From: Scytalidium lignicola | Taxonomy: Eukaryota; Ascomycota; Leotiomycetes | Assembly (NCBI GenBank): GCA_002812745.2 | Contig: NCSJ02000089.1 | Location: forward strand, 62,001 to 126,000 | Direction: 5' to 3' | Length of the DNA stretch: 64,000 nt | Shown here: positions 23,168 to 32,126 of the stretch, in pieces | Position numbering within the stretch: the first letter of the stretch is position 1 | How the letters are laid out: each line of letters opens with the position of its first letter | Program-made: the position numbers and the translations under genes | Notes under the pieces: generated by a model | What the model was told of the DNA's origin: nothing | Seen by the model: only the letters and a program-made list of their open reading frames with translations | The model's database searches: none

Positions 23168-25196
23168 ATGGTATGCAGTAATTCTCGGCTTTCTCTTTTA
23201 TTCTCTCGCAACTCTACGTCATCCGCTCGTTTTCTTCGTCGTCAGTTGCTTGTTAGAAATCGCTCTACTGCTACTTCAATCACCCCCGTTCGAATGGCTT
23301 CTACTCTGCCACGATTGCCGATCTTTGGAGCTATTGCAGGTCATGATCCTCAATCTACGGCGGTTATCCATTCGAAATCTGGCCGCAGGTTTACCTATGG
23401 CGAGCTCTTAACGGATGTGGCCGAGGCCAAGGAGCGACTTCGCCGAGAAGCAGGCTCCCCCAATCTTGCAGGCGAGCGCATAGCTTTCCTGGTAGAAAAT
23501 AGCTATGATTATGTAGGTGAGCAGCTAAAAATGGCCTCAGCATGGCGCATGGCAGCTAATTGTCCCTTCAGTAACTCTCCTCTCCATATTTGCTACTCAC
23601 TCCATAGCCCTACCACTCTCTCCAGCGTTTCCAGTACATGAATTACAATACATCCTAGACCAGAGCGAGTCCTCAATGCTACTGTCATCTTCCAAGTTTG
23701 AAGCCAAAGCACAAGAAGTTGTGAAGCCTGGGTTGGTTTCCAACCCAAAGCATGTCAAACTCGAGAAGAAAATGGTTGGTGGGGCAGGAGGGCAGATAGT
23801 ATTCGAGGGATCTACCGAAAGCGATGGCGGAATGATGCTCTACACCTCTGGAACTACAAATCGACCGGTAGGTATTTCATCAAACTTCTAGATGCGGAAT
23901 TTAGCTAATAACTTCTAGAAAGGCGTTTTGATTCCTCAATCAGCGTTAACTGCTCAAGCAATGTCACTAAAGGAAGCCTGGAATTACACTCCAGATGACC
24001 ACCTTCTCCACGTTCTCCCTCTTCATCATATTCACGGAACAGTCAATGCCATCTTAACACCTCTTTTTGCCGGTTCAGCGATCGAGTTCTTGTTTCCTTT
24101 TAATGCTCAAGCAGTTTGGGAGCGACTAGCAGCCCCTTTCCTACCAGACCCGAAAATTAAGGAGCCTATCACCTTTTTCACTGTAGTGCCCACTGTGTAC
24201 AACCGTCTCCTGGCAACACACAAGGACCTCTCGCCTGAATTACAAGTTGCTGCAAAGAAAGGGATATTACCAGAAAACATGCGCATGGGTATATCAGGGT
24301 CAGCGGCACTACCTACCCCCACCAAGCGTGCCTGGTCAGAATTAAGCGGCGGAAACATCCTTCTTGAACGCTACGGCATGACTGAGGTCGGAATGGCGCT
24401 CTCATGTGGCCTTGATTTTGAAGACCGTGTAGACGCCAGCGTAGGCTGGCCCCTCCCATCCGTCGAAGCACGACTCGTCGACACCGAAACCAACGAAGTC
24501 ATCCTTGTAGGCGAAGAGCTTGACAAAGATGGACGAGAACGAGATGGCGAGATCCAACTTCGTGGCCCGACGATCTTCAAGGAATACTGGAAGAACGAAA
24601 AGGCAACGAGAGAGGAATTCGTAGAAGGCGATGACGGTAAAGGACGCTGGTTCAAGACGGGCGACATCGCTGTGCGACGATTCGTCCCTTGTGCTGGCCA
24701 CAGTGAGCAGGAATGGGCTCGAGGACCAATGTACTTCATCCGCGGGCGTAAGAGCGCCGATATCATTAAGACGGGCGGAGAAAAGGTTAGTGCGTTGGAA
24801 GTCGAACGGGAGCTTCTCTCCCTTCCACAAGTTGCTGAAGCAGCAGTGGTCGCTGTGCCGTCCGGAAAATGGGGACACAAGGTCGGAGCGATTATAGTAT
24901 TGAATCCAGAAGAGAAAGAGAAGGTAGGGAAGAAGTGGAGCGCGATGGATATGAGGAGAGCGTTGAGGGATCGACTTGCCAATTACAAGATCCCTCAGAT
25001 CATGAAGCTCGTGGATGAGATTCCAAAGAATGCCATGGGAAAAGGTATGTTATGTTGAATTACTGCAGCTCCCCAAAAGCTACAATCCACTTAAAAGACT
25101 TTTGCCATTTACTGACTGGGTGCTCTAGTTAACAAGAAACTGCTGGTACAACAAGTATTTGCCGATGAACATAGCGATGTGGAGGATGTACTATAG
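23168..25196 (+). CDS. Malonyl-CoA synthetase-like acyl-CoA ligase (ACSF3 family), probably mitochondrial
   Basis: ANL-superfamily adenylating enzyme; ACSF3 activates malonate to malonyl-CoA for mitochondrial fatty acid synthesis. Four exons inferred: 23168-23516, 23572-23867, 23919-25044, 25129-25196; all GT-AG and phase-consistent; 612 aa. Seen: the phosphate-binding loop MLYTSGTTNRPKG (about residue 205), HVLPLHHIHGTVNA, the ERYGMTEVGMALS motif typical of the malonyl-CoA synthetase clade (about 365), WFKTGDIAV, GRKSADIIKTGGEKVSALE (about 490) and PKNAMGKVNKK with the catalytic Lys near the end. The N-terminus (SRLSLLFSRNS, FLRRQLLVRNRS) is Arg/Ser-rich without acids, like a mitochondrial presequence. 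A second Met (MASTLPRLP) lies about 42 residues in. Substrate specificity for malonate is inferred from family resemblance. Confidence 0.88.
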
Positions 25197-25719
25197 TGAA
25201 GCATAAAACATAACACATAATGGGAGCATAAACAAAAGCATCATAAAGATATAAACGCATATGTTTAGATATCTATAATATAGTCACGGCCTAACCAGGA
25301 ATGGTCTTTCATCATTCCCATCCTTAAAAGCTTAATATTCTGTAGCTAGTAATTAGCCATTAGAAAAGCCAATAAAAATATTTAAGAATATCTCAGATCT
25401 AGCAAAGTGGTATTTGAGACAAAGCTATAACTTTTATTAATGTGCCACACCTATGAACATATTCGAGATCAGAGAGATCTCATCCAGGTAGAGAGCAACG
25501 CCGAATGGAACCCTTCTCCAGATGGGAATAATAGCTATAGTAGGCCAGAAAAATCCAGCAAATCAGCTGCGGGCCTCACTTTCTCTATGCATACTGCCGT
25601 GAAAATCAAAGAACCGTGGTTTCTTCGTCGCCCATACCGTCATATCACAATGCTAATGAGAAAACAATAAAAAGAATGAAAGCCGGCTCGTCTCATGAAA
25701 AAAANTTGGAAAGAGCCGT
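25197..25719. other. Convergent 3' intergenic region
   Basis: Between the acyl-CoA ligase (+) and eIF4E (-). AT-rich near 25200-25440. An N at 25705 beside an A run lies just outside the eIF4E stop and does not affect coding. No gene seen. Confidence 0.4.
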
Positions 25720-26626
25720 CTAAACAGTAAACTTAGCCTTAGCACGTGTACTTCCACTGTGAGCGCTATCCGTATGGCCCGAGAATTCGACAGACTCTGC
25801 CGCGGGTAGCTTGAGGACCTCCTTGAATCTCCGGCCAATATTCATGAGAATCTCCTTGCCCTTCTCTGGGGTACGTCCTTTGCCACCAGCCTGGTCCCCA
25901 TCGCCTCCACCAGGAATGCTCTTGCCAATGGTTCGGGTCCAGACGCCAATTCTGTAAAATCCCTTTCTGACATTAACGACAACACCCATAACCTCTCCAT
26001 CTCCCTCATCTTCTAGCGTCTCGCCGATTGCTGCGAGCATAACATGAAGCCAAAGTTCATCGATCGGAACATTTCGTTTCTCCTTAAATTGGTAAGACCA
26101 CTTTCCTCCATGCTTGTTTTGGACGTCCTCCCATTCTGGTCGAACTCCCACCTTGAAGAGATGGTAATCGGATTTGAGAGCCAGCTCGGATGTGGGAGCA
26201 ATGTTGTTCTAATATAAAGTGTTAGCGGGAATGAAGGAGACAACAAAGTTGATCGACGTACATATACACCCCAAAACTCCTCAACGGAGTTAAAGGTGAT
26301 GACTTCCTTTAACAGATCATTCCAGTTATCACCCTACTCATTATTAGCGCCTCGTGTTCCATATCGTTTAAAAGTTCGTCCTGGCCTACCTTTCCACTAG
26401 GTGGTTTGGTGAACCACAAAGTCCAAGTGTTCATTAAAGGGTGTTTAACGTTAAAGTTATCCTTGTCGTGAAAGACGGTGATCTGCTCGTCGTCGGATGG
26501 TTTCGATCCACCAGCCTTCTCAGTGGCCTTGTTTTCGCCGCCTGGGGAGATGGGAATTGTGGACAGGTCGACTTGGCCCGAGCTTGCCTCCCCATTGACT
26601 GGAATAGACTCTGTTGCTGTTGCCAT
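25720..26626 (-). CDS. eIF4E: Translation initiation factor eIF4E (mRNA cap-binding protein)
   Basis: Binds the m7G cap and, through eIF4G, recruits the small ribosomal subunit. Three exons inferred: 26626-26390, 26333-26262, 26208-25720; introns of 56 and 53 nt are GT-AG; 265 aa. Seen: HPLMNTWTLWFTKPP (first cap-side Trp region), VEEFWGVYNNI (the Trp of the dorsal eIF4G-binding surface), RPEWEDVQNKHGGKWSYQF (the Trp-Glu pair that stacks on and bonds the cap guanine), ELWLHVMLAAIGE and RKGFYRIGVWTR. The N-terminal 45 residues are disordered, as usual. The core is longer than yeast eIF4E (213 aa) because of a Gly/Asp-rich insert (IPGGGDGDQAGGKG) before the C-terminal strand. Confidence 0.96.
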
Positions 26627-27289
26627 GGTTGCAAATTGGATTTAAGTGGAAGTAGAAAAGAGAGCGTATAGGAGGATGAGAGCTCAAATGTTGGTATGAA
26701 CTGAATATCTTCGTTCAGTTGGTTAAACTGATCTGAGCAATTACTAGGATCCTTGTTGTGATGAAACAATGAGAATGATATCAGTCTCTGAAAAAGATCT
26801 AGGCGACAGTTGCTCCAGGCAAGCTGTTGAATCTGAAGTTTGAAGTGAGGTTGGTTGTGTCTGTGAAGATGATTGCTTGGTGGGCTTTCCGCATCTTTCT
26901 TTTTGGAGAAGGCACAAGCCGCGTCTAGCGTAATGTCCTCAGGCACCAAATATATAACATAGTCACGTGAAATTCCGAAATTCGGGAAAGGGGAAGAGTT
27001 GGATTATAACTATATTAAATGTGTCTTGGTCCAGTGAATGCTTCTGAAATTAGTTAACATATTGAAAGAGTAGTGCTGTTGTCAAAATTCAGGGAGAATG
27101 ATTCAACCATGCAGGATTAATTCTAGAAGATGTAAACTTAGAACCAAATACCAAAGCATCTTTGTCTATTCCTCTTAACGCCATCGCTGTATACGGTCTA
27201 TGAATAGAGATGTGACCGGGTAACAATGAAATCCTCGAATCTCCAGAAAGAAATGTAGGAGTGTATCCATGGTAATGCCAACCCCTGGC
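26627..27289. other. Region between eIF4E and SYM1
   Basis: 663 bases: promoter side of eIF4E (-) and 3' side of the Sym1-like gene (-). Apparent reading frames here have no recognisable product. Probably the eIF4E 5' leader and the SYM1 3' untranslated region. Confidence 0.4.
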
Positions 27290-27992
27290 TCATGACGACT
27301 GACTGTTGAGAAAACTGAGATAACAGTTCCAGCCTATGGAAATGACATTCACAACCAAAACTCGATGGTGCAAAGGAACCAGCTTGAAGTTCACCGCCTG
27401 GACGAACGGCCAGACCATCCAATTTGATTGTATGGCGGTCTTGTAACTGTTATCCAACTTATCCTTCGGGCTAGATCCCTCCATAATCGCCATACTACTC
27501 AGGAAGAAAAATAAGTTGGTAGGCGCAAATATCAATTGATCAGCTGCAACACGGGCAACGATTTCGGCATTCTTATTCCTCAGCACGACCTTATGTTGTA
27601 GGAATTTGAACCATGTGGTTGCGGCAGGGCCAAACACAGCTGCAAGGTAATAATGTTAGCAATAGATCAAAAAGGACCAAAAATTAATCTAAATCAACTG
27701 GACGGGGGTCAACGCACCTCCTCCGTACAATACCATTCGACCAGTACGGGCAAGATCATGCTTCTTCAGTCCCCTCTTCTCTACCAATTGCTGTGCGGCT
27801 GCATCACCAGTCGCGAAGAGCACTGCCGTAGTGATGCTCTGGGTTAGAAGTGGGCTTGAAGCCAACTTTCTCTGGTACCTGAGAGCAGTCGACTATGGTT
27901 AGCGGGAAAAAGCTCTATATAACTAGGAAATACACAGCAACGGGAATGAGACTGCAAATGGCAAGAGAAGGAAATACTAACCACCGTAGCAT
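27290..27992 (-). CDS. SYM1: Sym1/Mpv17/PMP22-family membrane protein (mitochondrial inner membrane)
   Basis: Mpv17-family four-helix membrane protein; yeast Sym1 is a mitochondrial inner-membrane channel-like protein needed for ethanol and heat stress, human MPV17 for mtDNA upkeep. Three exons inferred: 27992-27982 (11 nt, MLR plus two bases of W), 27878-27718, 27639-27290; introns of 103 and 78 nt are GT-AG and phase-consistent; 173 aa. Seen: [20 protein letters not shown] at the N-terminus, [21 protein letters not shown], and the signature [20 protein letters not shown] with [10 protein letters not shown] near the end. Length is normal for the family. A peroxisomal PMP22-like role is possible, but the sequence looks more like Sym1. 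Confidence 0.93.
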
Positions 27993-28554
27993 CTTTGCGA
28001 CAGTTGTGTTGCTCTTCGTGAACGTGGTTGTTGAAGTATTTGGTAGATAATGGGGTAGGAGGTCCAACTTCTTGATATCGGACCCAAAGAAGATTGTTTT
28101 GCTAGCTTTGGAACGCCACAGATGGTCCCCACTTTCGGTTCAGGGGTGTGCAGTAAATCCAGCAGGGCATTGTGACGCTAACCAGCAAGAAAATGTTACC
28201 GTATGCATGCCAAATTTGGAGTCCGTGGGGGACCTGAAAATCTACCAAAAATTCTCCACTCACGTGGTCCCCGATCCCGGCCTTCTACCACGTCGTTAGA
28301 AGTCTCAAATTCACGGACCTCGAACTTACTCTAAGAGGCCATGATCTGAAATGTCGGTGTACTACGCCTTGGTTAACTTACTCCATAAGGACTAATTGTG
28401 ATATGCGTGGAGCCAAACCTTGGTTATTTATGCTGCGTCTGTTGAACTAACTACTCCTGCGTCTAATTAGGCACATAAAAAAAAGCACTCTCAATGAACT
28501 CAATAGGAGATGTGATATAAAAAGAAAGTAAAACAAAAAAAAAGTCCAAAAAAC
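27993..28554. other. Intergenic region between SYM1 and the first tRNA-Gly
   Basis: About 560 GC-normal bases containing the SYM1 promoter side. No gene, repeat or RNA was recognised. Confidence 0.4.
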
Positions 28555-28625
28555 TGCATCAGCCGTGAATCGAACACGGGGCCCATCGATGGCAACGATG
28601 GATTTTACCACTAAACCACTGATGC
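28555..28625 (-). tRNA. tRNA-Gly (GCC)
   Basis: 71 nt, intronless. The acceptor stem GCATCAG pairs with CTGATGC; the anticodon stem CATCG/CGATG encloses TTGCCAT (anticodon GCC); the T-arm loop is TTCGATT. On the minus strand it is followed directly by TTTTTT, a Pol III terminator. Identical over all 71 nt to the plus-strand copy at 29260-29330. Confidence 0.96.
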
Positions 28626-29259
28626 TGATCTGTTGAAAAAAGCCGCCCTATCACATCTTATAATTCATTTCTCATCTTGATCACTGAGTGGACCGCCTTA
28701 CGCGTAAGTTTCTCTAAGCGAGCCAACAATGCTCCGCATGTATTAATTAAGGAATATTATAAACGAAGTGACAGGCAGGTTAATAACTCGGGATTTCATA
28801 GATGGATGCAGGCAAGTTATACAAGATAGAAATCCTAGTGTTAAAACGAGCACAAGACTATTTGGGACAAAGTTTTGAATACCCAACTCAACGATCCATC
28901 CGCTAACTAGCTTATATGACGCAAGACAAACATCATAGAGTTAGCAATGTGCAACCTATTAGTGGAGCAGGACATAAACCATCCCCGTGTTACTCATGTG
29001 ACTTGTATCAGTAAGAATCGGGAGTAAACACCCTATTCTGAAGGAGATAATTAAGAATGACTTTGGTTTCTGGTCCGTAATCTAATAATACTACTAGCCT
29101 TAGGGGATGCAAACTCTTCTATTCTGATGTAATAGTTTCCAAGAGTTGGCTGAGCACACACGGCACATTATATTTCCGAAAATTCACGAGGGGAAGTGTG
29201 AACTAGGTTTATAAGTCATAATACGAGCTAAACTTCAACAACCGGAGAAACTCCGACAA
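28626..29259. other. Spacer between the two divergent tRNA-Gly genes
   Basis: 634 bases, somewhat AT-rich, with no gene or repeat recognised. The two tRNA genes point away from each other. Confidence 0.4.
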
Positions 29260-29330
29260 GCATCAGTGGTTTAGTGGTAAAATCCATCGTTGCCATCGAT
29301 GGGCCCCGTGTTCGATTCACGGCTGATGCA
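29260..29330 (+). tRNA. tRNA-Gly (GCC), second copy
   Basis: Identical to the minus-strand copy at 28555-28625: same acceptor stem, GCC anticodon and TTCGATT T loop. T-rich runs follow downstream. It is the last ordinary gene before the transposon block that begins about 300 bases to the right. Confidence 0.96.
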
Positions 29331-29632
29331 AAACTTTTGGAATTTTTTAATAATTTTGTTCTTTATCCAACTTGTTCTATTAAGCTAGATCCTTCCTCTT
29401 TTTGGCCCAGGACCAAGAGGTAATTAACCCAGAGTCTAAAGCCATTTTCTTGATAAATACGATCTAACTTGGCTTCATTCGGTGTACGGATGCGAGATTC
29501 ATTTATACAGTCATTGGTACTTTACGTCCTGAAATATACCTTGTAAGAGATATTATTTTAGGTTGTGTGGCATCTTTGAGCTACGTCTTTGTGGGAAGTC
29601 ATAGACTAGGTTTTAGCACGAAAACTCTAGGT
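29331..29632. other. Unique flank left of the transposon block
   Basis: About 300 bases of unremarkable composition between tRNA-Gly and the hAT terminus. No gene seen. Confidence 0.4.
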
Positions 29633-31883
29633 CAGTGTTGGAATTGATTTGATTTGATTTGAATATAGACTACTATTCAACTCAAATCAAATCATAAAAA
29701 CGTACTATTCAAATCAAATCAAATAATATTTGAATATTCGAATAATTATTCGAATGGTATATCACGTGATTACGCTAAACCTAAATTAGTTTAGTTTTTG
29801 TTGACAAATATATTATATAATACAAACTAATCTTAAATAGGAATAACTCGATTTCTTATCTCTTATCAATTTGATTTGTAATGTTACACCTTAAAATTCT
29901 GTCATTTTGTTTTACTTTACAAATCTAACAATTTAATTAATAACTCAACAACAAAGTAATATTATAATTTGAAATCAAGTATTATAAATAGTTATGATTT
30001 ATAATATATTTAAAAATTGTTTAAAAATCATTTGAATGTTGTTTAATAATTATTTCGGATTTTACAAGTTATTATAATAAGAATTTATCTATATATATGT
30101 AACAAATATTCTACATTTTAAAATTATAATTATAAGTTCAAATAACAACTTAATATAATATTAATATTATTTTATACTTTTATATTTATATATTTATATA
30201 TACTTTCAAAATGGCTTATTCTACTTCAATTGCTACAAATAATAGTCAAAATGCTATTACTTTTGAATTACCAATTAAACAACCAAAAATCTTTGAAAAA
30301 GGTTATTTAACTAAGATTTTAGATTTACCTCAAGAAAATCCAAATAATCCTAGAACTGTTACAGTTATTTGTACAATAAAAAANTTGCTAGTAAGTTTTA
30401 AATTATATATTATAATTATAATTATTTATATTAATATTTTATAGTAAAAAATGGATTAATCAAAAAATTAATCAATCTACTAGCAATTATTATATGCATT
30501 TTCGAGCTAAACATCCATTTATTTCTTTAAAAGATTTAGATGATAATACAGATTCAGGTAAATATTTAATATTTTTAAATTAATTTATATTAATATATTA
30601 ATATATTAAATAGATTCTCAATTATCTCAAACTACTCAGTCAGATATATCTGATTATTTTAGTTCTCATAGAGCTCAAAAACGTCAATTAATTGAATTTA
30701 ATAATAATACTTTTAAAAGTTTACTTTTAAAATTTATTATTTCAAATAATTTATCATTTAATATAGTTGAAAGTAAATCTTATAAAGATTTATTCAATTA
30801 TATAAAAAAGTAAGTTTTATATAATTTATTATAATTAATTAATTAATTTTAACATTTAATAGTGATTTACCTATTATTAATAGGAAAAACCTTAAATCTG
30901 AACTTATATCTATATATAATTTATCTAAATTTAAATTAATAGATGAATTTAAAGTTCATATAAATAATCAAGGTTATTTTTCTATTACTTTAGATGCTTG
31001 GACAGCTTTAAATCAAGATTCTTATCTTGGAATTACTATGTAAGTATTATTATTATTATTATTTAAAATTTACTAATAATTTATTGATTTTTAGACATTT
31101 TATAAATAAAGATTTTAAATTAAAATCTTATTTATTAGCAATGCAAGATTTAAAAGATAAACATTCAGGTATTTATTTATGTAAAGTATTAATTAATACT
31201 TTAAAAGAATTTGAAATTTTTCCAAATATTATTAGATAATTATATATTATTATTATTATATTTATATTTATTATATTTATTAATTATTTTATAGTATTAC
31301 AAGAGATAATGCATCTTCAAATAATACTTTAATATCTAGCTTTATTGAAGCTTATAATATTGAAGGATTTCAATTTAAAGGTGATATACCTTGTTGTGCA
31401 CATATATTAAATCTTGTTGTTCAAGATATATTAAAATCTTTAATTAAAAATGAATATGATTCATTTAAAGATTTTGAAATTATTCAAAAAATTGAAGAAG
31501 AAAATGATATTGAAGATAATCAAAGTAAGTTANTATATATATATANNTANNTATATATTTATCAATAATTTTAATAGATTTATCAATTTGGAGAAAAATT
31601 CGAAGAATTATTATTGCTTTTAAATATAGTCAAGAAAATCAACGAGATTTGAAAGATCAAATNAAAAGCTCAAAATTTAGAAAATCAAGCTTTACCACAA
31701 TTAAGTTAGTTTATANTTTTTTTAATTATTTTAAATATATTATTAATTATTTTAATAGATAATAAAACTAGATAGTCTTCAACATATAATATGTTAAATA
31801 ANTTTTTTAGCTATTTATAAGCTTATTAAATCAGTTATATTTATATCTGATAATAAAGCTTTTAAATCTAAATTATTATTATT
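29633..31883 (+). mobile_element. hAT DNA transposon, left part, interrupted by Copia
   Basis: It begins with CAGTGTTGG, a hAT-like terminus, followed by subterminal direct and inverted copies of TTGATTTGATTTGA and its complement (29640-29725). A transposase gene starts at 30211. The element stops at 31883, where a Copia LTR (TGTTG...) begins inside the transposase frame. The right half and right terminus were not found in this window, so no target duplication can be confirmed. The preceding 8 bases are CTCTAGGT. Confidence 0.75.
30211..31883 (+). pseudogene. hAT transposase, eight exons, truncated and mutated
   Basis: Exons inferred: 30211-30390, 30445-30557, 30614-30809, 30863-31039, 31095-31235, 31295-31524, 31578-31704, 31759-31883. 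Seen: a degenerate BED-like finger (Cys-x4-Cys in exon 1, YYMHFRAKHP in exon 2), YFSITLDAWTALNQDSYLGI, ITRDNASSNN, the hAT hallmark CCAHILNLVVQDI, and the region corresponding to the conserved TRW-STYNML. Damage: Trp to TAG at 31773-31775, and the intron after exon 5 starts ATAATT instead of GTAATT; both fit G-to-A changes. Ns at 30384, 31663 and 31802 break the frame, and reading without each restores it. The C-terminal dimerisation region is lost at the Copia insertion. Codons are strongly AT-biased, yet few stops have formed. Confidence 0.85.
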
Positions 31884-32126
31884 TGTTGTAATATCTTATG
31901 TGCTACCTCAGGTACTACTTTCTTATTATACATGACTTTCATTTTAAGTAGTCCTATTAGTTAGCTCNTTTTTACTTGTGTACATATGTAATTACTACAA
32001 CATTATAATATATTTGAGTAACCCTGATTACACAACCTCTTGCTGTGCTTAATTCAACAGGTTATACACTCTAGTAGTAATATAATTAGGCTAACTCTTC
32101 TTTTGTGTTAATTATGTTGATTAACA
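31884..32126 (+). repeat. Copia 5' LTR (copy 1)
   Basis: 243 bases starting TGTTGTAATATC and ending GTTGATTAACA, with short TGTT/AACA terminal inverted ends. It aligns over its full length with 36647-36888; most differences are C/T or G/A. It contains an N at 31968 beside a T run. Confidence 0.88.

Noticed and set aside
24371..24982. Minus-strand 203-aa frame opposite the acyl-CoA ligase
   Set aside because: Ser/Arg/Thr-rich antisense shadow of a real exon, with no domain.
26434..26949. 171-aa minus-strand frame over the eIF4E 5' region
   Set aside because: Out of frame with eIF4E exon 1 and compositionally like untranslated leader.
31236..31294. A U12-type AT-AC intron in the hAT transposase
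   Set aside because: The intron begins ATAATT but ends TAG and lacks a U12 branch point; a mutated GT donor is simpler.
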